From the NCBI RefSeq assembly GCF_000429825.1, contig NZ_AUCP01000006.1, positions 1 to 64,000 of the forward strand: a stretch of DNA of 64,000 nt, given 5' to 3'. Shown here one piece after another: positions 16,392 through 24,721 of the stretch. The number at the start of each line of letters is the position of its first letter. The stretch's first letter is position 1. The position numbers were made by a program, and so were the translations under genes. The notes under the pieces are model-generated. The model had not been told where the DNA came from. It saw nothing but the letters and a program-made list of their open reading frames with translations, and did no database searches. The DNA is from Cohnella thermotolerans DSM 17683. GTDB lineage: Bacteria; Bacillota; Bacilli; Paenibacillales; Paenibacillaceae.

Positions 16392-18358
16392 CAGACTCCC
16401 CTCCTTGCAGCAGCTTCGGTGCGTTCGATCTCATCCACCGGAATGTAATAGTCGGTATCGTAATTGAACGAGTGCGCCAGCATGCAGGCTGCAACCCCGA
16501 TCAGGCCCGGAATGGCCATCCACATCCAGTCGAAGACGAAGCCGAAGCCGGCGATGAACCAGAATGTCGCCTTGATGAACGGCATGCCGGAGTTCTTCGG
16601 CATATGGATCGGCTCCAGCGCAGGCTTCGGCCGCGGCGCGCCGCCGCTCGCCAGACGCTGCTTCTCTTCCCACCAGTCGTCGACTTCGCGGACTTGAGGA
16701 TCGGTCGCGAAGTTGTACATCGGGGCCGGAGACGGAATCGACCATTCGAGCGTTCTGCCGTCCCACGGGTCGCCCGTCGTATCCTTCTCCATGAACTTGA
16801 TGCTGTGCAGGATTTGCCACACTTGGAACAGGAAGCCCGCCCCCATCAGGAAGGCGCCGATCGTCGACACGAGGTTCAGGCCGAACCAGCCGGTGTCCCA
16901 GCCGTACGTGCTGTAGCGGCGCGTCATGCCCATCAGGCCGAGTACGTACTGCGGCATGAAGCAGACATAGAAGCCGATGTTCCAGAGCCAGAACGCCCAT
17001 TTGCCGAGCTTCTCGTTCAGGCTGAAGCCGAACATTTTCGGCCACCAGTAGTACAGGCCGGCGAAGTAGCCGAAGGCGACGCCGCCGATCAGCACCTGGT
17101 GGAAGTGCGCGATCAGGAAGTAGCTGTTATGGAACTGGAAGTCCGCAGGCGCCACGGAGAGCAGCACCCCGGTCATACCGCCGACGACGAAGCACGGAAT
17201 GAATCCCATCGTCCACAGCATCGGCGTTTTGAACGATATTTTGCCCTTGTACATCGTCAGAATCCAGTTGAACACCTTGACGCCGGTCGGAATCGCGATA
17301 ATCATCGTCGAGATGGCGAAGAACGCGTTGACGTTGGCGCCGGAGCCCATCGTGAAGAAGTGGTGGGCCCAGGTGAAGAACGAGACGACGCTGATGCTCA
17401 TGAGCGCGAACACCATCGAGGTATAGCCGAACAGCTTCTTCTTCGAGAAGGTGGCCACGACCTCGGAGAAAATCCCGAAGGCCGGCAAGATGACGATGTA
17501 AACCTCGGGGTGACCCCACATCCAGATGAGGTTGATGTACATCATCGGGTTGCCGCCGCCGTCGAGCGTGAAGAAGTGGGCGCCGAGGAAGCGGTCGATG
17601 AAGAGCAGCGCCAGCGTAACGGTCAGAATCGGGAACGCCAGAATGATCGTCAGGCTGCTCGCGAGCACCGACCATGTAAACATCGGCATCTTCATCAGCG
17701 TCATGCCGGGCGCGCGCATCTTCAGAATCGTGACGATAAAGTTGATCCCCGTCATCAAGCTCCCGATCCCGGAGATCTGAATGCCCCAGATATAGAAGTC
17801 CTGTCCGACGCCCGGACTGAACATCTTCTCCGTCAGCGGGGGATACGCCAGCCAGCCGCCGTTCGGCGAACCGCCGATGACGAACGACAGGTTGAACAGC
17901 ATCGCGCCCATGAAGAAGAGCCAGAAGCTAAGCGAGTTCAGAACCGGGAACGCGACGTCGCGCGCGCCGATCTGCAGCGGAACCGCAATGTTAAACAAGC
18001 CGAACATGAGCGGCATCGCCATGAACAAAATCATGATGACGCCGTGCGTTGTGAAAATCTCGTTGTAGTGCTCCGGCTTCAGGAAGTCCATATTCGGCAT
18101 GATGAGCTGCGTCCGCATGAGCAGCGCGTCCACGCCGCCGCGGAACAGCATCAGCAGCGCCGCCAGAATGTACATAATGCCGATCTTCTTATGGTCGACG
18201 GTCGTCAGCCATTCGCGCCAGAGCCAGCCCCACTTCTTAAAGTAGGTCAACACCGCGACGATGGCGACCGTCACAAGGACGATCGCCACGTCCGCGCCGT
18301 AAATCAGCGGGTCCCCGGTCACGAAGAAATCGGACGCGAAATCTTTAATCTTGTCCAT
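16391..18358 (-). CDS. qoxB: Quinol oxidase subunit I (heme-copper catalytic subunit)
   Basis: A 655-residue membrane protein that reduces oxygen to water and pumps protons. All ligands are present: H105 and H420 for the low-spin heme, H418 for the high-spin heme, and H283, H332 and H333 for CuB. The cross-link tyrosine Y287 is in WGHPEVY. Numbering is one less than in E. coli CyoB. The start GWLWREWLTTVDHKKIGIMY and the length of about 650 are those of QoxB/CyoB, not of the shorter cytochrome c oxidases. It lies in the tight operon qoxABCD and follows qoxA by 20 bp. Confidence 0.96.
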   Translation of the reverse strand: MDKIKDFASDFFVTGDPLIYGADVAIVLVTVAIVAVLTYFKKWGWLWREWLTTVDHKKIGIMYILAALLMLFRGGVDALLMRTQLIMPNMDFLKPEHYNEIFTTHGVIMILFMAMPLMFGLFNIAVPLQIGARDVAFPVLNSLSFWLFFMGAMLFNLSFVIGGSPNGGWLAYPPLTEKMFSPGVGQDFYIWGIQISGIGSLMTGINFIVTILKMRAPGMTLMKMPMFTWSVLASSLTIILAFPILTVTLALLFIDRFLGAHFFTLDGGGNPMMYINLIWMWGHPEVYIVILPAFGIFSEVVATFSKKKLFGYTSMVFALMSISVVSFFTWAHHFFTMGSGANVNAFFAISTMIIAIPTGVKVFNWILTMYKGKISFKTPMLWTMGFIPCFVVGGMTGVLLSVAPADFQFHNSYFLIAHFHQVLIGGVAFGYFAGLYYWWPKMFGFSLNEKLGKWAFWLWNIGFYVCFMPQYVLGLMGMTRRYSTYGWDTGWFGLNLVSTIGAFLMGAGFLFQVWQILHSIKFMEKDTTGDPWDGRTLEWSIPSPAPMYNFATDPQVREVDDWWEEKQRLASGGAPRPKPALEPIHMPKNSGMPFIKATFWFIAGFGFVFDWMWMAIPGLIGVAACMLAHSFNYDTDYYIPVDEIERTEAAARRGV

Positions 18359-18378
18359 TATGGGACACCCTCCTTCTC

Positions 18379-19407
18379 CTATTCATGATGATGCTCGTGC
18401 TCTTCCGTCGCGGCCGTCTGGCTCGCGGAAGACGCAGTCGCGCCCTCCGCCCCCATGTCCATGCCCTCGTGGTTCATGCCTTCGTGGCCGGAATCGTTCG
18501 CTTCGCCGGCCGACGACGAGGAGCCGTGATGGTGTCCGGAGCCGGTGCCCGCGCTGTACTTGGTGACGATCCTGTCGAACAATCCGTCCGGGAACGAAGA
18601 GTAGGTCACCTTCGTATCGATCACGCTTTGTTCGGCCAATTCGTCGTAACCTTGCTGCGACAGACTCGGCGACGACTTCTTGACGTCCGCGACCCACTGG
18701 TCGAATTCTTCCTGCGACGAAGCCTTCGCAATGAAGCCCATCTTGCCGAAGTGCTCGCCGGTGAAGTTCGCGCCCTTGCCCGGGTATTCCCCTTCTTCGT
18801 CGGCGATCAAATTGAGCTCCATGGCCATGCCGGACATCGTATAGATCTGTCCGCCGAGCTGCGGAATCCAGAACGAATTCATCGGCGAGTCGGCCGTCAG
18901 CTTGAATTCGACGGGCACGCCTTTCGGGAATTGAACGAAGTTGACCGTCGCGATTCCCTGCTCGGGGTAGAGGAACAACCATTTCCAATCAAGCGAGACG
19001 ACTTCGATCGTGATCGGCTTCTCTTCGGAAGCGAGAGCCTTCGAAGGCTCCAGCTTGTGGGTGAACTGCACCGTAATGATCGCCAGAATCAAAATAATGA
19101 CGATCGGAACGCCCCACATGACCGCCTCGATCTTGCCGCTGTGAGACCAGTTCGGTTTATAGGCCGCATCGCCTTGCTTCCGGTTGCTGCGGTACTTCCA
19201 GGCAATCCAGAAAGTCATGACCAGCACCGGCACCAAAATGATGACGCAAAGAATCGATGAAATAATAATCAAATCCAGCTGCTGGCGGGCAATGGTTCCC
19301 TTCGGATCGAGAACGCCCATGTTAACGCCGCATCCCGACAGAAGGAAGGCGATCGCTGCCAGCGGAAGCATGGCGGCGAGGCGACGATACCATCCCTTCA
19401 TCTTCAT
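18379..19407 (-). CDS. qoxA: Quinol oxidase subunit II with His/Met-rich tail
   Basis: A 342-residue lipoprotein subunit that passes electrons from menaquinol. The signal ends in FLLSGC, two helices follow, and the cupredoxin domain reads MNSFWIPQLGGQIYTMSGMA. The CuA ligands (CxxxC and the following H and M) are absent; the corresponding segment is TGEHFGKMGF. This identifies a quinol rather than a cytochrome c oxidase. After about residue 285 the protein continues with a disordered tail containing GHHHG, NHEGMDMG and a final EHEHHHE, which may bind copper outside the membrane. A promoter is seen 96 bp upstream. Confidence 0.95.
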   Translation of the reverse strand: MKMKGWYRRLAAMLPLAAIAFLLSGCGVNMGVLDPKGTIARQQLDLIIISSILCVIILVPVLVMTFWIAWKYRSNRKQGDAAYKPNWSHSGKIEAVMWGVPIVIILILAIITVQFTHKLEPSKALASEEKPITIEVVSLDWKWLFLYPEQGIATVNFVQFPKGVPVEFKLTADSPMNSFWIPQLGGQIYTMSGMAMELNLIADEEGEYPGKGANFTGEHFGKMGFIAKASSQEEFDQWVADVKKSSPSLSQQGYDELAEQSVIDTKVTYSSFPDGLFDRIVTKYSAGTGSGHHHGSSSSAGEANDSGHEGMNHEGMDMGAEGATASSASQTAATEEHEHHHE

Positions 19408-19502
19408 TCAATCTCATCTCCTACTGCCTGTCGGCAACGTCATTGCGCGGCGGAACACACCCTTACCCGCGCTGCTGAACATAAGATATCAGAAAGTCCG
19501 GC

Positions 19503-19532
19503 AACATACCGCACAGTTAACAAAGGCGTCAA
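19503..19532 (-). promoter_or_regulatory. Promoter of qoxABCD
   Basis: On the minus strand TTGACG (19527-19532) and TATGTT (19503-19508) are 18 bases apart, about 95 bp before the qoxA start. The -35 box is nearly perfect. No clear operator is recognised. Confidence 0.6.
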
Positions 19533-19593
19533 TGAACGTTTGATAATTTGCAATAATTTGTTCACCGTTTCGACTTATGTGCAAACAAGCCCA

Positions 19594-19636
19594 ATAAAAA
19601 AAGAAAGCCCGTGCGGAGAATACTCTCTGCACAGGC
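19594..19636 (-). terminator. Terminator of the small membrane protein gene
   Basis: On the minus strand GCCTGTGC pairs with GCACGGGC (one G-U pair), extended by AGAGA/TCTCC, and is followed by TTTCTTTTTTT. It lies about 40 bp behind the stop codon. Confidence 0.82.
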
Positions 19637-19674
19637 AATCTTTGCAGTTTGAGGGAGATGGTGCTTCCCGATGA

Positions 19675-19908
19675 TTAGGTTCCTTCTTCGGCCGACTCCG
19701 GCACGTTCTCGCTGTTCTTCTGCATGAGAGGGGCGATCATGCCGAACATCAAAATTTGAACGCCGCCGACCAAGAAGCCGATGCCGATCATCAGCCCGAG
19801 ATTCCGGTCGTTGAATTCGCGCATGTTCCAAACACAGCAGACGATCCCGCACAAGATGACGATCGCCGATATCCATTTAAGAGCTCTGAACATATCGAAT
19901 CGCTTCAT
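19675..19908 (-). CDS. Small two-helix membrane protein
   Basis: A 77-residue protein of unknown function. Two hydrophobic helices (WISAIVILCGIVCCVWNM and LMIGIGFLVGGVQILMFGMI) are joined by a short polar turn EFNDRNLG, and the tail is acidic (NSENVPESAEEGT). ATG 19908 is selected over an upstream TTG because AAGGAG lies ten bases before it. A TATAAT box sits at 19948-19953 on the same strand and a terminator follows, so it looks like a genuine single gene. I do not recognise the family. Confidence 0.75.
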   Translation of the reverse strand: MKRFDMFRALKWISAIVILCGIVCCVWNMREFNDRNLGLMIGIGFLVGGVQILMFGMIAPLMQKNSENVPESAEEGT

Positions 19909-19914
19909 GTTCAA

Positions 19915-20304
19915 TGCACTCCTTCCGTGAAAGCGCTATATGTGAACATTATATCACGGATTTGTGGCAAAATCATGTCTTTTGTTAAAAATAGTTGGAT
20001 ATCTATTCCTATTATGTGTCGAAGTCATGGCAAGGCACTCCCCGGCAGCATCCCCCTGATCGCGCCGCTTCATTCACGATGACGTTGCGAAAAGGCTAAT
20101 CCCCAGGCGTCAGGACGACCCGCGAACATCGGTCATTAGATCCGTTCCATTGTTCTCCACAACCTCGACTCGGGTCGAGGGCGAAACTAAACCCCCGGCC
20201 GTTCGGATCCCGCCGCGGATGCCTTACAATTAAAGTCAGCAAAAAGAGCGGCGTCCCCATCCGGAGACAACCGGGAGAGGCCCGGATCGAACAAGGAGAT
20301 TAAC
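19915..20304. other. Intergenic region between divergent genes
   Basis: It holds the minus-strand -10 box TATAAT (19948-19953) for the small membrane protein. On the plus strand TTCGGA and TACAAT (near 20203-20231) are spaced 17 bp apart, a possible promoter for the DUF1700 gene. No coding frame was recognised in the middle. Confidence 0.45.
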
Positions 20305-20862
20305 ATGAATAAAAACGAATTTCTAGCAGCGCTCTACTATTACTTGGCCGAGATGCCCGAGCCGGAGCGAAGCAAACTGATGTGGGATTACGAAGCCTAC
20401 TTCGCCTATAACCTGCAGAACGGCAAGTCTGAGGAAGAGATCGTCCGTGGGCTGGGGGACCCGGCGCGTCTGGCCGCGGAGGCACTTCGGGCAAGGCGCT
20501 TGCCGCCCCCGCCCCCTCAGCCGCAGGAGCGGCCGCAACGAATAGACGTCGCCAGGACGGTCGGCGTAACGCTGGTGCTCGTCTTGCTGAACTTGTTCCT
20601 GCTGCCGGTCGGCGTCTCGCTGTGGTCGGCGTTGCTGGCGTTCGGCGCCGGAACGCTTGCCGCCATCCTGGCCCCGTTGACGGTGGCGGCCGACTGGGCG
20701 TTTAACGGGGAATTTTCCCCCGCGACGCTGTTCGCCAGCATTGCGGCGACAGGAGCCGGCATTCTGATGGCGATCGTATTCGTCCAACTGGCCAAAGTCG
20801 GGCTGCGGGCGTCGGCCGCCTACGGACGCTGGACGCTGCGAACCTGGAGAGGAAGGAATTAA
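20305..20862 (+). CDS. DUF1700 (HAAS-domain) membrane protein
   Basis: A 185-residue protein. The N-terminal HAAS domain (residues 1-65) has the typical FLAALYYYLAEMPEPERSKL start and the LGDPARLAAEAL end. A proline-rich linker and about three membrane helices follow. In Firmicutes this domain usually acts with a PadR regulator and a DUF4097 protein to report on envelope state. Here the PadR gene is missing and a DUF4097 gene follows three bases later, so the two are coupled. ATG has AAGGAG upstream. Confidence 0.87.
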   Translation: MNKNEFLAALYYYLAEMPEPERSKLMWDYEAYFAYNLQNGKSEEEIVRGLGDPARLAAEALRARRLPPPPPQPQERPQRIDVARTVGVTLVLVLLNLFLLPVGVSLWSALLAFGAGTLAAILAPLTVAADWAFNGEFSPATLFASIAATGAGILMAIVFVQLAKVGLRASAAYGRWTLRTWRGRN

Positions 20863-20865
20863 ACG

Positions 20866-21720
20866 ATGAGCAAACGTTGGCTATTCGTCGCGGCCGGACT
20901 CATTCTCGTCGGCATCGGAGGCGCGGCGTTTTACGGCTTCAATTTCAGCAAACCCCTCCCGGAATACCGGCAGCAATGGACGTTCGATTCGGGCGACCTT
21001 CGCGATCTCGAAATTTCGCTGGATTACCAATCGGTCAACATCGACTTCGTCCCCAGCAAGGACGGAACCAATTCCGTTCGGGTCGAAGGCAAGGCGAAGC
21101 AGGAAGTGATCGACCGGCTCAAAAACGTTCAGGTCAGCGACGGCAGCCTGATCATCGACCTGGACGAAAAGGCTCGTTGGTTCGGCTTGTCTCTCGGTAG
21201 CTTCAACGTCAAGCAGCAGGTCACCGTCGCTTTGACCGACGAAGCGGCTGCGGCGCTGGACCGCTTGCGCGTCTCGAGCGATGCCGGTTCCGTAACCGTC
21301 AACGGCGCCTCGGCGCGCTCGTCGGAGCTGAGCTCGGACGCCGGGAGCATTCGCGTTACCGATTATGAGGGAGAGCAATTGAAGCTCCGGTCCGACGCCG
21401 GCACCATCCGCGCGGACAACGTCAAAGCCCGCCTGGAGGCTTCTACCGATGCCGGGGGCATTCAGGTTCAGCATTTGACCGGGACCGCCAAGCTGTCGAC
21501 CGATTCGGGAAGCGTCAAGCTGATCAAGGACGACACGTCGGGAGCCGATATCAAAACCGATGCGGGCAGCGTCCGGGTGCAGCTGCCGAAGACGTTCGGC
21601 GGCATTTACGATTTGCAGACGGATATCGGTTCCATCCATGCGCCGGAATCGAAGCATCTCACCGAGGACGTCGTCAAAGTGCGCACCGATGTCGGGAGCA
21701 TTCACATTATCGAGGAATAG
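20866..21720 (+). CDS. DUF4097 beta-helix protein, membrane anchored
   Basis: A 284-residue protein with one N-terminal helix (LFVAAGLILVGIGGAAFYGF) and an extracytoplasmic domain built from about eight short repeats. Examples are SSDAGSVTV, SSDAGSIRV, RSDAGTIRA, STDAGGIQV, STDSGSVKL, KTDAGSVRV, QTDIGSIHA and RTDVGSIHI, spaced roughly 20 residues apart. That pattern suggests a right-handed beta-helix or toast-rack fold. Related LiaG/DUF4097 proteins belong to envelope-stress modules, but the ligand is unknown. It is coupled to the HAAS gene and ends with a terminator. Confidence 0.87.
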   Translation: MSKRWLFVAAGLILVGIGGAAFYGFNFSKPLPEYRQQWTFDSGDLRDLEISLDYQSVNIDFVPSKDGTNSVRVEGKAKQEVIDRLKNVQVSDGSLIIDLDEKARWFGLSLGSFNVKQQVTVALTDEAAAALDRLRVSSDAGSVTVNGASARSSELSSDAGSIRVTDYEGEQLKLRSDAGTIRADNVKARLEASTDAGGIQVQHLTGTAKLSTDSGSVKLIKDDTSGADIKTDAGSVRVQLPKTFGGIYDLQTDIGSIHAPESKHLTEDVVKVRTDVGSIHIIEE

Positions 21721-21725
21721 CGTTG

Positions 21726-21758
21726 AAGGCAAGAGGACGAGAAGTTCCCTCTTGCCTT
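21726..21758 (+). terminator. Terminator of the DUF1700-DUF4097 operon
   Basis: AAGGCAAGAGG (21726-21736) pairs with CCTCTTGCCTT (21748-21758), followed by TATTTATAGG. It lies directly behind the stop codon. Confidence 0.82.
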
Positions 21759-21837
21759 TATTTATAGGAATACGCTCTGGCGATAACGGCCAATTTATGA
21801 GAAAATCTAAGAAACTAGGACATTTGGAGGCTTTGAT

Positions 21838-22266
21838 GTGACCAAGCACGAAGAACTTGTCGAACTTTTCGGTTTGATCCGGCTTCATAATCGCCTGTGG
21901 AGGCAGGAATGGAGCAAGGATAATCCCCAGGACATTTCGATCAGTCAGGTGCAGACGTTGGATATCCTCGCCTCCGAAGGGCCCAAATCCAGCTCGTACC
22001 TCTCGCAAATGTTGGGCGTCACATCCGGGGGAATGACCGTCATCTCCGACAAGCTCGTCCGGCAGAATCTCGCCCAACGCATTAACGACGCCACCGACCG
22101 AAGGGTCGTCAAGCTGGAAATTACCGAAGAAGGTCTTGAGGCCTTGAAGGCCGTTCATAATAAAAGAGTCGCCCTCATGGAGAAAATGTTCCATACGCTG
22201 GACCAATCGGAAATTCGCTTCCTGATCGAAATATACCGCAAGCTGCTGAAGAGCTACCAAGAATGA
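21838..22266 (+). CDS. MarR-family transcriptional regulator
   Basis: A 142-residue winged-helix regulator. The DNA-binding core reads SSYLSQMLGVTSGGMTVISDKLVRQNL and the wing NDATDRRVVKLEITEEG, both classical MarR features. The start is GTG at 21838, seven bases after GGAGG; the nearby ATG is followed at once by TGA and cannot be used. It converges on the ba3 oxidase operon and is next to no obvious target gene, so its regulon is unknown. Confidence 0.9.
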   Translation: MTKHEELVELFGLIRLHNRLWRQEWSKDNPQDISISQVQTLDILASEGPKSSSYLSQMLGVTSGGMTVISDKLVRQNLAQRINDATDRRVVKLEITEEGLEALKAVHNKRVALMEKMFHTLDQSEIRFLIEIYRKLLKSYQE

Positions 22267-22277
22267 CTACAACGCCG

Positions 22278-22310
22278 CAAGGCCCGCATCCGTCGCCGGA
22301 CCGGGCCTTG
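22278..22310. terminator. Bidirectional terminator, marR and ba3 oxidase operon
   Basis: CAAGGCCCG (22278-22286) pairs with CGGGCCTTG (22302-22310). It lies between the convergent stops at 22266 and 22327. The T-tract is short in both directions. Confidence 0.7.
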
Positions 22311-22326
22311 TTCGTTGTTAGAGGCG

Positions 22327-23964
22327 TCACCACATCTTGTAGCCGGGCGACCCCTTTCCGCCGCCGATCATGTCGATTAGCGGAAGCGTGTAGGCGATCA
22401 CGATCAGAGCCGCCGATATCGCCACCCACAGCCCCCAGCGCTCGAACACTCGGGGCGTCTTCTCCGCCGTGTCGATCACCTCGCCGATCGGATATTCCTC
22501 TTCGCCTCTTGGCGCCCGCAGCAAGCCGACGACGGCGCACATCAGGACGATGAGACTAAGGAACAGAATGATGCCGCCGATCGCCATCGCCACATGATAA
22601 GGCATCCAGAGCACCGATTCGGGACTGTCGTTGTACGTCGTGTAATCGGTTCGGCGCGGATCGCCGAGCAGTCCGGAGCCGTGCATCGAGCCGGACATGA
22701 ACAGCATCCCGACGCACCATAGCACGACTTGCAGAATGCCGATCCTGTTCAATCTCGCCGTCAGCCTTCTGCCCGTGACGACCGGAATGAGCCAGTAGCC
22801 GATGCCGAAGAAGGTGAGCGCGACGCTGGTCGCCACGGTCAGGTGGAAGTGCCCCGTCACCCACAGCGTGTTGTGCACGACGGCGTCCATCTGGTTGCTC
22901 GCGTTGACGAGCCCGCCCGCTCCGGCCGGAATGAATACGAGCATCCCCATGAAGGGCGCGAAGAAGCGCACGTCCCGCCAGGGCAGCTTCTTTAGCCAGC
23001 CGAACAGACCGGTCGCGCCTCTGGCCCGCCCGCTCAGCTCGAACGTCGCAAACAAAGAGAACGCGGTAATGAGCGACGGAACGACGACCATGAAGGTGAG
23101 CACTACCTGAAGGAACTTCCAGAAAGGCGCGATGCCCGGCTCCATCAGCTGGTGGTGGAAGCCGACCGGGATCGAGAACAGCAGCAGCAGAATAAACGAG
23201 AGCCGCGCGAGCGCGTCGCTGTATATTTTGCCGCCGATAATTTTCGGAACGATGACGTACCAGCACATGTAGGCCGGCATCAGCCAGAAATAGACGAGCG
23301 GATGGCCGAAATACCAGAACAGCGTACGGCTGAGCAGCACGTTGATCGTATCGACCCAGCCGAACGACCAGGGAATGAACTGAAGCAGCACGGTCGCCGC
23401 CACGCCGAGCGTCGCGATCTGCCACATGAGCATCGTGACGACGCCCATGAACGCCAGCAGAGGCGACAGCTTGCCGCGGTTGGTTCGCCGCCACGTCCGG
23501 TACTGGGCGAACACCCCGTAGCCGCTCAGCCAGCTGCCGACCACAAGCAGAACCAGCGCAATGTAAAAATACGGAGAAGCTTTAAGCGGGGCGTAAAACG
23601 TATACAGCACGGTCGCTTTGTTCAGCAGCACCATGACAACGCCAAGCGCGGTTCCCGCCCCCATGAGCGCGAAGCCGGCCCATCCCAGCTTGCGGGAGAC
23701 CCCCGTCAGCGCTCCCCCCAGCGTGCGGCTCATCCCGGAATACAGAAATCCGATGATAAAAAAGGTAGTGAACACCAGCGCCATCAAGACGCCGTGCGCG
23801 GTCAGCAGCTGGTAATAGCCGATGCCCGCCGGAAGCGTCACCGATCCGCTCCTCACCATGCTCTGCAGCATGCCGCAAATGCCGCCCAGGAACAGGGCGG
23901 CGTATGCGAACAACAGGTGCGCCAGCACCAGCCTGCCGTCCTTGCGGTCAAACGACTGGATCAT
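22327..23964 (-). CDS. cbaA: ba3-type cytochrome c oxidase subunit I
   Basis: A 545-residue heme-copper oxidase subunit of the B family (ba3/b(o/a)3 type). The CuB/heme motifs are FGHPLVYFWLMPAY (the His-Tyr pair), GFHHQLMEPG and TGHFHLTVATS; a TAHGVLMAL segment carries the low-spin heme ligand. The lack of the D-channel motifs of A-type oxidases fits the B family. It forms one operon with subunit II, a short subunit IIa and a CuA lipoprotein. Such enzymes have high oxygen affinity and take electrons from a cytochrome c. Confidence 0.93.
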   Translation of the reverse strand: MIQSFDRKDGRLVLAHLLFAYAALFLGGICGMLQSMVRSGSVTLPAGIGYYQLLTAHGVLMALVFTTFFIIGFLYSGMSRTLGGALTGVSRKLGWAGFALMGAGTALGVVMVLLNKATVLYTFYAPLKASPYFYIALVLLVVGSWLSGYGVFAQYRTWRRTNRGKLSPLLAFMGVVTMLMWQIATLGVAATVLLQFIPWSFGWVDTINVLLSRTLFWYFGHPLVYFWLMPAYMCWYVIVPKIIGGKIYSDALARLSFILLLLFSIPVGFHHQLMEPGIAPFWKFLQVVLTFMVVVPSLITAFSLFATFELSGRARGATGLFGWLKKLPWRDVRFFAPFMGMLVFIPAGAGGLVNASNQMDAVVHNTLWVTGHFHLTVATSVALTFFGIGYWLIPVVTGRRLTARLNRIGILQVVLWCVGMLFMSGSMHGSGLLGDPRRTDYTTYNDSPESVLWMPYHVAMAIGGIILFLSLIVLMCAVVGLLRAPRGEEEYPIGEVIDTAEKTPRVFERWGLWVAISAALIVIAYTLPLIDMIGGGKGSPGYKMW

Positions 23965-23995
23965 ATATGCATCGTCCTTTCGGCGTTGCGTCTTT

Positions 23996-24469
23996 TTACT
24001 TCACGACCAGCTTCGTGAACATCATCTGATGCCCGATGCCGCAATACTCGTTGCATAGAATCAAATACTCTCCCGGTTTATCGAACGTATGGGACACCTG
24101 ATTGATCTCGCCGGGCAGCACCATCATGTTGACGTTCGTTCCGGGAATTTCGAAGCCGTGCACGACGTCCGAGCTGGTAACCGTGAAGCGGACGGTTGAA
24201 CCGGCCGGAACTTCCAGCGTTGCCGGGCTGTAGCCGAAAGCGTAAGCGACCATGACGGCCTCGTATTGCTTGTCGCCGATCCGCTTGATCTCCGGTTTGT
24301 CGAACGGCGGCGTCTTGTCTACCTTGGCCGGATCGATCGAATGGGAATGCCCTGCGCCCGGCGTATCCATCCCCATCGTGAAGGCCGACAGCCCGAGCAC
24401 GAGCAGGAAGACGACCAGCATCGTCACCCCGAAGGTCAGCCATATTTTTTCCAAGCGATGAATGTGCAT
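23996..24469 (-). CDS. cbaB: ba3-type cytochrome c oxidase subunit II (CuA)
   Basis: A 157-residue subunit with one N-terminal helix and a cupredoxin domain. The complete CuA site is present: H104, C139, C143, H147 and M150 in CNEYCGIGHQMM. It passes electrons from cytochrome c to subunit I. A small histidine-containing linker HSHSIDPAK follows the helix. Contrast the quinol oxidase subunit II in this window, which lacks these ligands. The 31-bp gap to cbaA supports one transcript. Confidence 0.94.
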   Translation of the reverse strand: MHIHRLEKIWLTFGVTMLVVFLLVLGLSAFTMGMDTPGAGHSHSIDPAKVDKTPPFDKPEIKRIGDKQYEAVMVAYAFGYSPATLEVPAGSTVRFTVTSSDVVHGFEIPGTNVNMMVLPGEINQVSHTFDKPGEYLILCNEYCGIGHQMMFTKLVVK

Positions 24470-24502
24470 GAAGCTCCTTCTCCCCTCGTCGGCGAATGCC
24501 GG

Positions 24503-24688
24503 CTAATTCCGATGCACGTAAAGAACGAACACGGAAACCCACGTGACAACGAGGAAGGCGCCGAGCAGCATCACCGATGCGAACGTTCCCTTGAGCGACG
24601 GCTCCCCGGCGTTCGCCGGCTTCTCCCCGCCGGCCGGCCGCTGGTCTCCCGGCTCCTCCTTGCGTACGTCCGATACGCGTTTGGCCAC
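24503..24688 (-). CDS. Cytochrome c oxidase subunit IIa, ba3 type
   Basis: A 61-residue single-helix protein. A charged cytoplasmic N terminus (residues 1-33) is followed by the helix SVMLLGAFLVVTWVSVFVLYVH. Its length and position just before subunit II are those of the small IIa polypeptide of ba3 oxidases, which supplies the transmembrane segment missing from the short subunit II. The family assignment rests mainly on context and topology. Confidence 0.8.
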   Translation of the reverse strand: MAKRVSDVRKEEPGDQRPAGGEKPANAGEPSLKGTFASVMLLGAFLVVTWVSVFVLYVHRN

Positions 24689-24721
24689 GTTCCAATCCCC
24701 CTTCGAACCCGTCGCGGGCCG

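Noticed and set aside
16472-18388. 638-residue frame opposite qoxB
   Set aside because: Antisense shadow of the oxidase gene; no ribosome binding site and a composition typical of complement frames.
19941-19958. FNR/CRP-like palindrome TGTGA-N8-TCACG
   Set aside because: The spacer is eight instead of six bases, and the sequence is explained by a -10 box of the small membrane protein gene.
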